This document shows positions 1-9,271 of a stretch of DNA of 35,411 nucleotides, piece after piece (position 1 is the stretch's first letter; each line of letters starts with the position of its first letter). Below the pieces are notes generated by a model that saw only the letters and a list, made by a program, of their open reading frames with translations, was not told where the DNA came from and did no database searches. The position numbers and the translations under genes are program-made. The DNA comes from Anaerolineales bacterium (GTDB taxonomy: Bacteria > Chloroflexota > Anaerolineae > Anaerolineales > UBA11579), in assembly GCA_024710875.1 (NCBI GenBank), contig JANJTX010000112.1, positions 1-35,411 on the forward strand. The letters are read 5' to 3'.

Positions 1-106
1 CCGCCAGGACCTTCAATTGGGGGATTTTCATTTTTTCTTCTCCATTGAGCAGTATGTTAGAACAAACACCCGCATTTTACCCGCGTTCCTGCCAGCCGTC
101 CCCCAA

Positions 107-901
107 TTACAGCCCCAATTCGCGTTGAATGAACGGCACCAGCGTTTCAACCTCACCCGGGATATCCTCCGCCAGCCGGGCGGCAAACACCACCGCCAGC
201 CACGGGCGCAACTCCGCCCGCCGGAATTCGCTGTGCCGGAAGTATTCCTTCAGGTACACCCGCACAAACAACCGCCGCAACAACTGAATCAGGCCATAGC
301 CCGGCGTGGCGGGGTCCACATAGGAATATTGCAGCAACAACACCGAGCGCGCCACATCCGCCAGCGGGTGGCCGCAGGCCGCATCCACCCAATCCAGAAT
401 CACCGGGCCATCGGCGGTATCCAGTACATTTTCCAGATGAAAGTCCCCGTGCAGCAGCCGGTCGCCGCGCGGCAGGCTCGCCAGCCGTGCCAGCAATGCC
501 GCCCGCTGGGCTTCGGTCGCACCCTCCAGTTCCTCAATTCGCCGTTCCAGTTTGGCGTGCATGTCCGGCAGGCCCTTGGGGGTGCTGGCGTGCAGCCCGG
601 CCTGCAAACGCGCCAGCCGCCGCGCCAGCGCCGCAAACCGCCACGGCGCTTTCTGAAAGCCCGCCAGCAGCGGCGCGCCCGTAACCCGCTGGTAAATGAT
701 TCCCGGCCGTCCTTCGACTTCCACCCGTTCAAACACTTTGGGGCAGGGCGCACCGGCCTGCTCGGCGGCGCGTGCCACTGCAAATTCGTAATCCGCCGCG
801 CCCGCTTCCCAGCCCGGCCGGAACAATTTCAAGACCTTTTCGTCCCCCCATTCAAAAATCTCGGCCGTGCGGCCATCCGCCAGATGCGCGCCTTTTTCCA
901 T
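107..901 (-). CDS. Aminoglycoside phosphotransferase (APH)-family kinase-like protein
   Basis: 264 aa ORF with HGDFHLENVL catalytic loop and VILDWVDA metal-binding motif typical of APH/choline kinase fold. Confidence 0.85.
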   Translation of the reverse strand: MEKGAHLADGRTAEIFEWGDEKVLKLFRPGWEAGAADYEFAVARAAEQAGAPCPKVFERVEVEGRPGIIYQRVTGAPLLAGFQKAPWRFAALARRLARLQAGLHASTPKGLPDMHAKLERRIEELEGATEAQRAALLARLASLPRGDRLLHGDFHLENVLDTADGPVILDWVDAACGHPLADVARSVLLLQYSYVDPATPGYGLIQLLRRLFVRVYLKEYFRHSEFRRAELRPWLAVVFAARLAEDIPGEVETLVPFIQRELGL

Positions 902-907
902 ACTCAG

Positions 908-913
908 ATTATA
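908..913 (-). promoter_or_regulatory. -10 element (TATAAT on minus strand), 6 nt before ATG at 901; leaderless-type promoter
   Basis: plus strand ATTATA at 908-913; spacer 902-907; CAT at 899-901. Confidence 0.6.
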
Positions 914-929
914 CGAGAAAGGCGCACTA

Positions 930-944
930 TTAGAAATATTCTAA
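930..944. repeat. Perfect inverted repeat TTAGAA-ATA-TTCTAA, candidate operator upstream of the APH-family gene
   Basis: direct reading of sequence. Confidence 0.5.
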
Positions 945-958
945 CTTGCCGGTTCAGA

Positions 959-978
959 CAGCGGGCTTTAGCCCGCTG
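959..978. repeat. Perfect hairpin CAGCGGGC-TTTA-GCCCGCTG (REP-like or bidirectional structural element)
   Basis: 8 bp arms, 4 nt loop, intergenic. Confidence 0.6.
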
Positions 979-997
979 CGACTCAAACAACCCCCAT

Positions 998-1026
998 TTG
1001 ACTCTCACCCCTCTCCCGGCTATACT
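998..1026 (+). promoter_or_regulatory. Sigma70-type promoter TTGACT-N17-TATACT for the thiamine operon
   Basis: TTGACT 998-1003, TATACT 1021-1026, 17 nt spacer, immediately upstream of the TPP aptamer. Confidence 0.75.
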
Positions 1027-1042
1027 ATCTTCAACAACCCAC

Positions 1043-1150
1043 TGCACGGGGAGCCCGGAGAGCCGGGCTGAGAGGCAGGGCCGGGGCACGACCCCCACTC
1101 CCTGCGACCCGCGAACCTGACCCGGGTAATGCCGGCGGAGGAATTGCTGC
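1043..1150 (+). ncRNA. TPP riboswitch (THI element)
   Basis: Conserved aptamer motifs GGGGAGCCC...GGGCTGAGAGG and GAACCTGACCCGGGTAATGCCGGCGGAGGAA; located upstream of thiN/thiB-like genes. Confidence 0.95.
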
Positions 1151-1164
1151 CTGTCTCGACCCCC

Positions 1165-1190
1165 AGCCTCTGCCAGCCCCGGCGGAGGCT
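1165..1190 (+). promoter_or_regulatory. Predicted SD-sequestering hairpin (riboswitch expression platform)
   Basis: AGCCTCTGCC-AGCCCC-GGCGGAGGCT, 10 bp stem with one U-G wobble, burying GGAGG 1184-1188 ahead of the TTG start at 1197. Confidence 0.7.
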
Positions 1191-1196
1191 TATGAT

Positions 1197-1844
1197 TTGC
1201 GAGCAGTCATCTTTGCCAACGGCGACATCCCCGACCTGGAAGCCGCCCGCGCCCAACTCCAGCCCACCGACCTGCTGCTGGCCGCCGATGGCGGCGGGCG
1301 GCACTGCCTCGCCCTCGGCCTGACCCCCGCCGCGGTCATCGGCGACATGGACTCGCTTTCTGAAATCGAGTTAGCCCAGTTACAGGCCAGCGGCGCCGAA
1401 ATCCTGCGCCACTCGCCCCGCAAGGATGAAACCGACCTCGAACTGGCCCTGCTGCACGCCCGCGACCACCGCGCCGACCACGCCCTCGTCCTCGGCGGGC
1501 TGGGCAGCCGCTGGGATATGAGCATCGCCAACCTGCTGCTGGCCGCCTATGACAAACTGACCGGGCTGGAGGTCACCTACTGGCAGGCCGGCCAGCGCCT
1601 GTTCCTCATCCGCGGCGAAGCCAAATTGCCCGGACAACCCGGCGCGACCGTCTCGCTCATCCCGCTGGCCGGCCCGGCGCATGGCATCACCACCACCGGC
1701 CTCGAATACCCCCTGAACAGCGAAACCCTGCCCTTCGGCAGCACGCGCGGCTTGAGCAACGTTCTGCACGCCAGCCCGGCCCGTGTCACCCTGACTGCCG
1801 GTTTGCTATTGTGCGTCATTGATGAAAGTCACCCGCGCCACTGA
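1197..1844 (+). CDS. thiN: Thiamine pyrophosphokinase
   Basis: AADGGGRHCLALGLTPAAVIGDMDSL, KDETDLELAL, GGLGSRWDMSIANLLL motifs; TTG start with SD GGAGG; TPP riboswitch upstream. Confidence 0.9.
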   Translation: MRAVIFANGDIPDLEAARAQLQPTDLLLAADGGGRHCLALGLTPAAVIGDMDSLSEIELAQLQASGAEILRHSPRKDETDLELALLHARDHRADHALVLGGLGSRWDMSIANLLLAAYDKLTGLEVTYWQAGQRLFLIRGEAKLPGQPGATVSLIPLAGPAHGITTTGLEYPLNSETLPFGSTRGLSNVLHASPARVTLTAGLLLCVIDESHPRH

Positions 1845-1872
1845 CCACTCACTTCCCACCGGAGAACCCTGT

Positions 1873-2913
1873 ATGCGAAAAAACTTCTTACTTCTAATTT
1901 GCACCCTCGCCCTGGCGGCCTGCGCCGCCCCACCTGCCCCGACGGGCGCGCCGCGCACCCTGACCGTCATGACCCATGACTCCTTCGCCATCTCGGATGC
2001 AACCGTGGCCGCCTTTGAGGCCGCCCACAACGCCGAGGTCGTGTTCCTCAAAGCCGGCGACACCGGTACCGCACTCAACAAAGCCCTGCTCGCCGGACAG
2101 CCCTATGCAGATGTCTTCTACGGCGTGGACAATACGTTTTTGAGCCGCGCCCTGGATGAACACCTCTTTGAACCCTATCAATCGCCCCTGCTGGCCGACA
2201 TCCCCGACGAATTTAAACTCGACCCGGCCCACGGCGCCCTGCCGGTGGACTATGGCGATGTGTGCGTGAATGCCGACCTGGCCTGGTTTGAAGCCCAGGG
2301 CCTGCCCCTGCCCGCCAGCCTGGATGACTTGCTTGAGCCCCAATACGCGAATTTACTCGTCGTCCAGAACCCGGCGACTTCCTCACCCGGGCTGGCCTTT
2401 CTGCTGGCCACCATCGGCCAGTATGGCGCAGAGGGCTACCTGGACTACTGGCGCGCCCTGACCGCCAACGGCGTGCTGGTGGTCAATGACTGGGAAAGCG
2501 CCTACTACACCGAGTTCAGCCGCTGGGGCGGGACGCGCCCGCTGGTCGTCTCCTACGCCTCCAGCCCGCCCTTTGAAGTGCTGTTCGCCGAGGAGCCGCT
2601 CGCCGAGCCGCCCACCGCCGCCCTCGTGGCCGATGGCGCCTGCTTCCGCCAGATTGAGTTCGTCGGCATCCTGCGCGGCGCCCCCAACCGCGCCCTCGCC
2701 GAAGCCTGGATTGATTTCATGCTTTCGCCCCAGTTTCAGGAAGACATCCCCCTGAACATGTTCGTCTTCCCGGTGAATATCCATGCCGCCCTCGACCCGG
2801 CCTTTGAGCAGTTTCTGGCCGTCCCGGCCCAGCCGGCTTTTGTCAGCCCGGCCGACATCGCCGCCCACCGCGAAGAATGGATTGAAGCCTGGCGCGCAGT
2901 CGTCCTGCGCTAA
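1873..2913 (+). CDS. thiB: Thiamine ABC transporter substrate-binding lipoprotein (ThiB/TbpA-like)
   Basis: Lipobox LALAAC; TLTVMTHDSFAISDATVAAFE...ADVFYGVDNTFLSRAL typical of ThiB; ATG at 1873 with SD GGAGAA. Confidence 0.85.
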   Translation: MRKNFLLLICTLALAACAAPPAPTGAPRTLTVMTHDSFAISDATVAAFEAAHNAEVVFLKAGDTGTALNKALLAGQPYADVFYGVDNTFLSRALDEHLFEPYQSPLLADIPDEFKLDPAHGALPVDYGDVCVNADLAWFEAQGLPLPASLDDLLEPQYANLLVVQNPATSSPGLAFLLATIGQYGAEGYLDYWRALTANGVLVVNDWESAYYTEFSRWGGTRPLVVSYASSPPFEVLFAEEPLAEPPTAALVADGACFRQIEFVGILRGAPNRALAEAWIDFMLSPQFQEDIPLNMFVFPVNIHAALDPAFEQFLAVPAQPAFVSPADIAAHREEWIEAWRAVVLR

Positions 2914-2941
2914 AATCCGCTACCCCGAAAAAGAGGTTGCC

Positions 2942-3415
2942 ATGCCCAAGCACAGTTCCCGCCCCCACATGCCCGGCTACGGCATCATGCCCGCCGAGGA
3001 AGGTGCCGGCCTGCTGCCCTACGCCTGGGCCGAAGAACGGCTGGCCGCCGCCCACAATTACTGGGTGTGCACCGTCACGCCCTCCGGCCAGCCCCACGCT
3101 GCCCCGGTCTGGGGCGTGTGGCATGTCGGCGCGTTTTACTTCGGCACCGGCGAGTCTTCGCGCAAGGGCCGCAATCTTGCCGCTAACCCGCAGGCCGTCC
3201 TGCATCTCGAAAGCGGCGATGAAGTCGTCATCATCGAGGGAATCGTCGAACCCGTCTCCGACCCGGCCCTGCTGGCCGTGCTGGATAAAGCCTACCAGGC
3301 CAAGTACAAAGTGCCTTTTCATTTGGCCATGTGCCTGCGGCCACACACGGCCTTTGCCTGGCGCGAGCAGGATTTCCCCGGCAGCGCCACCCGCTTTGAC
3401 CTGGGCGGGGAGTAA
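2942..3415 (+). CDS. Pyridoxamine 5'-phosphate oxidase (PPOX)-family FMN/F420-binding protein
   Basis: NYWVCTVTPSGQPHAAPVWGVWHVGAFYFGTGESSRKGRNLAANPQAVLHLESGDEVVIIEG typical PPOX split-barrel pattern. Confidence 0.85.
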   Translation: MPKHSSRPHMPGYGIMPAEEGAGLLPYAWAEERLAAAHNYWVCTVTPSGQPHAAPVWGVWHVGAFYFGTGESSRKGRNLAANPQAVLHLESGDEVVIIEGIVEPVSDPALLAVLDKAYQAKYKVPFHLAMCLRPHTAFAWREQDFPGSATRFDLGGE

Positions 3416-3427
3416 CGCCACCCGCCA

Positions 3428-5128
3428 GTGAAGAGCCGCTTCCGCTTTCCGCTTCTCTGGCTGCTGCCGCTGGCCTTCCTCGGCCTGTTCTATTTCTATC
3501 CACTGGCCAGCATCCTTGCCCTCTCGTTTGGCCGCGCCGACGGCAGCCCGCTGTCGGTGTTTGCCAGCCTGTTCCAATCCGCCAGTCTGCGCGGCGTGCT
3601 CGGCTTTACCGTGTGGCAGGCCAGCCTCTCCACCCTGCTGACCCTCGCCCTCGGCCTGCCCGGCGCTTACCTCTTTGCCCGTTACCGCTTCCCTGGGCGG
3701 ACGTTGCTGCGCGCCTTGAGTGGCGTGCCTTTCGTGCTACCCACCCTGGTGGTGGCGGCCGCTTTCAGCGCCCTGCTGGGGCCGCGCGGCTGGGTCAACC
3801 TCGGCCTGATGGCGGTCTTCAATCTGGATGCACCCCCCATTCAATTTCTCAACACCTTCGGCGCCATCCTCACCGCCCATGTCTTCTACAACCTCACCAT
3901 CGTTCTGCGCCTCGTCGGCGACTTCTGGGCTCGCCTTGACCCGCGCCTGGAGCAGGCCGCCCGCACCCTCGGCGCCGGCCGCGCCGCCGTCTGGCGGCAT
4001 ATCACACTGCCCCTGCTCGCCCCCGCCCTGCTGGCCGCCACCCTGCTGGTCTTTATCTTCAACTTCAGTTCCTTTGGCGTCATCCTCACCCTCGGCGGGC
4101 CGCGCTTCGCCACGCTGGAAACCGAAATCTACACCCAGACCGTTGGGCTCTACAACCTGCCCCTGGCGGCCGCCCTGGCCGCCCTGCAACTGGCCGCCAC
4201 GCTTGCCCTCACTGGCCTGTACACCCACTTAAGCGCCCGCCTCGCCCGTCCACTCTCGCTGCGGCCGCCATCCCATATCCAACGCCCGCTTAATACGCCC
4301 CGCCGTCGCCTGCTGGCCGGGCTGGTACTGGCGGCGCTGGCCCTCTTCATCCTCCTGCCGCTCGGTGCGCTGGCAAGCCGTTCTTTCGTGCGCCTGGAAC
4401 CCGACCGCGGCCAGCGCACCGCCCAGACCGGCTTCTCTCTGGACTACTACCGCGCCCTCAACCAGCGCCAACAGACCTCGGCCTTTGTCGCCCCGCCCGC
4501 CACCGCCATCCGCGCCTCGCTGACCTACGCCGCCGCCACGGTCGTGCTGGCGCTGGCGCTGGGTACGCCCGCCGCCTGGGCCCTCGCCCGCCAGCCGCAA
4601 GCCTTTTTCAGCCGCCTGCTTGACCCGTTGCTGATGCTGCCGCTCGGCACGTCGGCGGTGACCCTCGGCCTCGGCTTCATCGTCGCCCTGGATACGCCAC
4701 CGCTGGATTTGCGCGCCTCGCCTCTGCTCATTCCGCTCGCCCACGCGCTAGTCGCTTTCCCCTTCGTGGTGCGCAGCCTGACCCCCGCCCTGCGCAGCAT
4801 CCGCCCGCGATTGCGCCAGGCCGCCGCCGTGCTGGGCGCTTCGCCGCGCCAGGTCGCCCTTTTCATTGACCTGCCGCTGGTCGCCCGCTCCCTGCTGGTG
4901 GGCGCGACGTTTGCCTTCGCCATTTCGCTCGGCGAGTTCGGCGCCACCGCCCTCATCGCCCGGCCGGACTTCCCCACCCTGCCGGTCATGATTTACCGCT
5001 TCCTCTCCCAGCCCGGCGGCCTGAACTACGGCCAGGCGATGGCCCTCGCCACCCTGCTGATGGTCGTGACTACCGCCGGTATGCTCGGGATTGAACGCCT
5101 GCGAGTGAGCGAAGGGGGCGAGTTTTAG
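3428..5128 (+). CDS. thiP: ABC transporter permease, fused two-domain ThiP-like thiamine permease
   Basis: 566 aa, many TM segments, two BPD-type permease EAA-like loops (EQAARTLGAGRAAVWRHITLPLL; RQAAAVLGASPRQVALFIDLPLV); GTG start. Confidence 0.85.
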   Translation: MKSRFRFPLLWLLPLAFLGLFYFYPLASILALSFGRADGSPLSVFASLFQSASLRGVLGFTVWQASLSTLLTLALGLPGAYLFARYRFPGRTLLRALSGVPFVLPTLVVAAAFSALLGPRGWVNLGLMAVFNLDAPPIQFLNTFGAILTAHVFYNLTIVLRLVGDFWARLDPRLEQAARTLGAGRAAVWRHITLPLLAPALLAATLLVFIFNFSSFGVILTLGGPRFATLETEIYTQTVGLYNLPLAAALAALQLAATLALTGLYTHLSARLARPLSLRPPSHIQRPLNTPRRRLLAGLVLAALALFILLPLGALASRSFVRLEPDRGQRTAQTGFSLDYYRALNQRQQTSAFVAPPATAIRASLTYAAATVVLALALGTPAAWALARQPQAFFSRLLDPLLMLPLGTSAVTLGLGFIVALDTPPLDLRASPLLIPLAHALVAFPFVVRSLTPALRSIRPRLRQAAAVLGASPRQVALFIDLPLVARSLLVGATFAFAISLGEFGATALIARPDFPTLPVMIYRFLSQPGGLNYGQAMALATLLMVVTTAGMLGIERLRVSEGGEF

Positions 5129-5218
5129 GGTATCATTTTCGCTATCGTCACGTTCAGAGCTTGCGAGCGCTTCATCCATCACGCCGTCATGTGCTGGAAC
5201 CAGCAGGGAAGGAAAATC

Positions 5219-6604
5219 ATGCATACCTCTGCCACCAAGATACGATTTTGGATACTCCTCTTTACCGCCATTTCGCTGGTTGGCTGCCAGGTCGGGCCAG
5301 CCGCCAGCCCTACCCCTACTGCCCTCCCGGCGGCCACCAGTACACCCGCCCTAACTGAATCCCAGCAAATCCTTTTGCGGGGCTGGGCCGCCCTTGAACA
5401 AGAAGACTGGCAATCCGCCTTTGACCACGCCGAAGAAGCCCTGGCCGACGACGAATCTTTGGCCGAGGCCTACGCCCTGCGCGGCCTCGCACGCCAGCAC
5501 TTTGATACGCTTGACCTGGTCCTCGCGGATCTGGAATTCGCCTGGGATAATGGCTACACCGATCCCACCCTGCAAACCACCCTCGCCGAGCTTTACCACG
5601 CGGAAATCCTGCGTCTGGTAGAGGTGGAAGCCTATAGAAACTGGTTCTCCTATTCCATTACCAACGCTCTGGATGCCGCCCGGGTTCACTACGACAATCT
5701 GCTGCGCATCGCGCCTGCCTACCCGGAACTGGCCGCCCTGGATGCCTACCTCGGCCCCACCATCGGCCCTGCAGATTTGCCCCAGCCCGAAGACCCCGTG
5801 GCGCTGGATAATTACCACTGGGCTCGCGAACGCCTGGACTTTGGCGACCACCCCGGCGCGCTCCGGCACATTCTGGAAGCCGCCGCCAAAGATGTCGAAA
5901 ACCCCGCCATCATCTTTCTGTTTGCCGAAATCCTCCACGCCATTGGTGACCCCGAACTGGCCGCCCCCGTCCTGCGTGGCCTGACCAAAGAGTACCCGCT
6001 CCTGTTGCCCGCCTGGCGGCTTTACGCCCAATCCGCCATGGAAGCCAACCTGTACTCCCAGGCCCGCCAGGCCATGATTCGCACGCTGCTCTTTGACCCC
6101 AATGATGAAACTACCGAAGACAATCTGCGTTGGATGACCACCTTTTCAGACACCTATACCGACCGGCAATTCAAGAAATATGGCTTCGCGCTGATGATGT
6201 GGAACCGCACCGGGTTTGCCAATCGCAGTGAAACGGTCACCGCCGAATCCGGTACAGTTTTCGCCGATGACTCCGAAGATACAGCCCTCTTCCATTGGCA
6301 GACTCTGTCCGAAGTCCCCGAAAACGAAGCCGAATTCCTGGTGGAAACCATGGACGCATTTGTGGCAGAACAATCCAATATTGAGTTGAAAGCCGAGCCG
6401 CTCTTCTACTCTTATATGGAAGTCAATGCCCTGATTCAATTTTACAGCCCCGCCCGAACCGTTCGGAGTGGCGCCCTGGTGGTGTTCACCTGCGAAGACC
6501 GCCTGTTTCAAATCAAGTTTGATTTTCGCTTCATGTCGTTTGGCGAGGTTTTCGAATACCTCAACGTCCTGCTGGATACCTTCACTTGCTCGCTCCCGGA
6601 ATAA
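5219..6604 (+). CDS. TPR-like repeat lipoprotein
   Basis: Lipobox SLVGC; helical repeat character (AFDHAEEALADDESLAEAYALRGLARQ); ATG 5219 preceded by SD GGAAGG. Confidence 0.7.
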   Translation: MHTSATKIRFWILLFTAISLVGCQVGPAASPTPTALPAATSTPALTESQQILLRGWAALEQEDWQSAFDHAEEALADDESLAEAYALRGLARQHFDTLDLVLADLEFAWDNGYTDPTLQTTLAELYHAEILRLVEVEAYRNWFSYSITNALDAARVHYDNLLRIAPAYPELAALDAYLGPTIGPADLPQPEDPVALDNYHWARERLDFGDHPGALRHILEAAAKDVENPAIIFLFAEILHAIGDPELAAPVLRGLTKEYPLLLPAWRLYAQSAMEANLYSQARQAMIRTLLFDPNDETTEDNLRWMTTFSDTYTDRQFKKYGFALMMWNRTGFANRSETVTAESGTVFADDSEDTALFHWQTLSEVPENEAEFLVETMDAFVAEQSNIELKAEPLFYSYMEVNALIQFYSPARTVRSGALVVFTCEDRLFQIKFDFRFMSFGEVFEYLNVLLDTFTCSLPE

Positions 6605-6732
6605 CACCGCCCCCGCCCACGGGAGGGGCTCTTAACCGGCTCATCACTAACTCCTAACTTGCCATTAAACTCGGCAGGTGGGATTCTGGTAAACTACTCC
6701 TGAACAACCCCCTGCGCTTTCAGGAGTACCCC

Positions 6733-9255
6733 ATGCTCAAAACCGACGGCAAGTTCTACATCGGCAAACACCCCGAAACCAAAGACCCGGTCTTCTACGA
6801 CCCGGACGACCTCACCACCCACGCCGTTGTAGTCGGCATGACCGGCTCCGGCAAAACCGGCCTGTGCATTGGCCTTCTGGAAGAAGCCGCCCTGAATGGC
6901 ATCCCGGCCCTGATGATAGACCCCAAGGGCGATATCACCAACGCCCTGCTGCACTTCCCCGACCTGCTGCCCACCGATTTTCAACCCTGGGTCAACCCGG
7001 ATGTCGCCCGCCGCGAAGGCAAAACCATTGAACAGGCCGGAACCGAAGAAGCCGAAAAGTGGCAAAAAGGCCTCGCTGGCGATGGCATTGACAAAGAGCG
7101 CCTGCTGGCGCTCAAGAACTCGGCCCACTTTGCCGTTTTCACCCCCGGCTCGGATGCTGGTATCCCGGTCAGCATTCTGGCCTCGCTGGCCGCCCCCGAC
7201 CTGCCCTGGCAGGGCAATGAAGAAATCCTGCGCGAAAAAATTGGCGGCACAGTTACCGCCCTGCTGGGCCTCGTAGGCCTGGACGACATTGACCCGGTGC
7301 GTTCACGCGAACACATCCTGCTGGCCAACATCTTTGAATTCGCCTGGAGTCAGGGCAAGAGCCTCGACCTCGGTGAATTAATCCTCCAGACCCAGACCCC
7401 GCCCTTTGAAAAGCTGGGCGTCTTTGAACTCAACACCTTCTTCGCTGAAAAAGACCGCTTCAGCCTCGCCATGCTGCTCAACAACATCCTCGCCGCCCCC
7501 GCCTTCCAGACCTGGATCAGCGGCACCCCGCTCGACATCCCCAGCCTGCTCTACGGCGAGGATGGCCGCCCGCGCCACAGCGTGTTCTACCTCGCCCACT
7601 TGAGCGACTCGGAGCGCATGTTCTTCATCACCCTCCTGTACTCGGCGGTTGAAACCTGGATGCGCTCACAAAAAGGCGCCACCAACCTGCGCGCCATCGT
7701 GTATTTTGATGAAATCTTCGGCTACCTCCCACCCACCGCCAACCCGCCCAGCAAAGGCGTGATGTTGCGCATGCTCAAGCAGGCGCGCGCATTTGGCGTG
7801 GGGCAGGTCTTGGTCACTCAGAACCCGGTTGACCTGGATTACAAAGCCATCTCCAATGCCGGCACCTGGCTGATTGGCCGCCTGCAAACCGAGCGCGACA
7901 AGGAACGCCTGCTGGACGGCCTGGAAGGCGCGGCGGGCGGCGACCTCGACCGCAAAAATTACGATACGATCCTCTCCAAACTCGGCAAGCGCATGTTCCT
8001 GCTCCACAATGTACACGCCAAAGCGCCGGTTGTTTTTGGCACCCGCTGGGCGATGAACTACCTCGCCGGCCCGCTCACCCGCACCCAGATTCCCGCCCTC
8101 AACGAGCTGGCCGGTGCAACCAGCCCCAAAACAGCCCGGGCCGCCACCAAAAGCGCCGCCAAAGCCGCCCCGGAATCCACCCCCGACGATACCGCGGCTG
8201 TCAAAAGCCCGACCCACACGCCAATTGCCCCCGCCGCGGCGGCCCCCAGCGCCGGCACCGCTACCCGCCCGGCCGTTCCCAGCAGCATCCCGGAATATTT
8301 CCTGCCCCACAACCTGACCCTGATGGAAGCCTTTGCCGCCGATGGCGAACCGCTGCCCCAAAACGCACTCGCCCAAGGTCTCATCTACCACCCAGCCCTG
8401 CTGGCCCAGGCGGAAATCCGCTATTTTGACCGCAAATACAGCCTCGATACGGTCGAGAAGAAATCGGCCCTCGTCTTTGAGCCTGACCGGCGCGGCGTGG
8501 TGCGCTGGGAAGACTACCTGGCCGAACCAGTGGATGCCCGCGGGCTGGAAAGTCGGCCGGCCCCCGAAGCGCGCTTTGACAACCTCGAAGGCGCCATGAA
8601 CGACGCCAAATTGCTGAAAAGTCTAGAATCTGACTTTGTGGATTGGGCTTTCCGAACCAGCGGTGTCACCGTCATGGGCAATGCCACCCTCAAACTCTAT
8701 GCCGGCCCCCCCATCGGCGAGGGCCAGTTCCGCAAGCAACTAAGCGATGAAGCTCGCAAGGCGTTGGAAGCCGATAAGAAGAAACTCGAGTCCAGCTACA
8801 AGACGAAAATTCAGTCCCTCCAGAAAAAACTGGCCGCCGAAAAACGCGAACTTGCCGAGGACCAGTCAGACCTGCAAGCCCGCAAAATGGAGGCCCTCGG
8901 AACGCACGCCGAAAACATCGTCACCCTCTTCACCGGCAGCCGCAGCACCACCCGCCTCTCGCGCTCCTTGAGCAAGCAACGCATGGTCAAGAATGCCGAG
9001 GAGGATGTGGAAGAATCCATCGCCGAGATTGACCGCCTCGAAAAAGAACTGGCCGAACTCTCGGATGAAATCGAAGACAAGCTGGATGAAATCGAGGAGA
9101 AGTGGGCCAACGCCGCCCGCGAAATTGAAGAAATCTCCGTCAAGCCGCTTAAAAAAGACGTTCTGGTAGAAGTCTTCGGCGTCGCCTGGGTGCCCTACCA
9201 TCAGGTCGAAGTGCAGGGCAAACTGGTAGAAGTCCCCGGCTACGGCGTAAAGTAA
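6733..9255 (+). CDS. HerA/DUF87-like ATP-binding protein with Ala/Pro-rich linker and C-terminal coiled coil
   Basis: Walker A GMTGSGKTG, downstream MIDPKGD, Walker B-like AIVYFDEIFGYLPP, GVGQVLVTQNPVDLDYKAISNAGTWLIGRLQTERDKERLLDGL typical of HerA/VirB4-like ATPases; SD CAGGAG. Confidence 0.85.
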   Translation: MLKTDGKFYIGKHPETKDPVFYDPDDLTTHAVVVGMTGSGKTGLCIGLLEEAALNGIPALMIDPKGDITNALLHFPDLLPTDFQPWVNPDVARREGKTIEQAGTEEAEKWQKGLAGDGIDKERLLALKNSAHFAVFTPGSDAGIPVSILASLAAPDLPWQGNEEILREKIGGTVTALLGLVGLDDIDPVRSREHILLANIFEFAWSQGKSLDLGELILQTQTPPFEKLGVFELNTFFAEKDRFSLAMLLNNILAAPAFQTWISGTPLDIPSLLYGEDGRPRHSVFYLAHLSDSERMFFITLLYSAVETWMRSQKGATNLRAIVYFDEIFGYLPPTANPPSKGVMLRMLKQARAFGVGQVLVTQNPVDLDYKAISNAGTWLIGRLQTERDKERLLDGLEGAAGGDLDRKNYDTILSKLGKRMFLLHNVHAKAPVVFGTRWAMNYLAGPLTRTQIPALNELAGATSPKTARAATKSAAKAAPESTPDDTAAVKSPTHTPIAPAAAAPSAGTATRPAVPSSIPEYFLPHNLTLMEAFAADGEPLPQNALAQGLIYHPALLAQAEIRYFDRKYSLDTVEKKSALVFEPDRRGVVRWEDYLAEPVDARGLESRPAPEARFDNLEGAMNDAKLLKSLESDFVDWAFRTSGVTVMGNATLKLYAGPPIGEGQFRKQLSDEARKALEADKKKLESSYKTKIQSLQKKLAAEKRELAEDQSDLQARKMEALGTHAENIVTLFTGSRSTTRLSRSLSKQRMVKNAEEDVEESIAEIDRLEKELAELSDEIEDKLDEIEEKWANAAREIEEISVKPLKKDVLVEVFGVAWVPYHQVEVQGKLVEVPGYGVK

Positions 9256-9271
9256 CCCCTTTGAGGCTCCC

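Noticed and set aside
17-1120. 367 aa plus-strand ORF
   Set aside because: Shadow ORF antisense to the APH-family gene and running through the TPP aptamer; low-complexity Arg/Gln/Pro composition typical of GC-rich antisense frames.
6605-6632. GC-rich stretch after the TPR gene as terminator
   Set aside because: Only weak, interrupted pairing and no clear T-tract.
6733-9255. HerA-type anti-phage defense system
   Set aside because: No NurA, Sir2, nuclease or other known defense partner is adjacent; ATPase alone is not enough to call a defense system.
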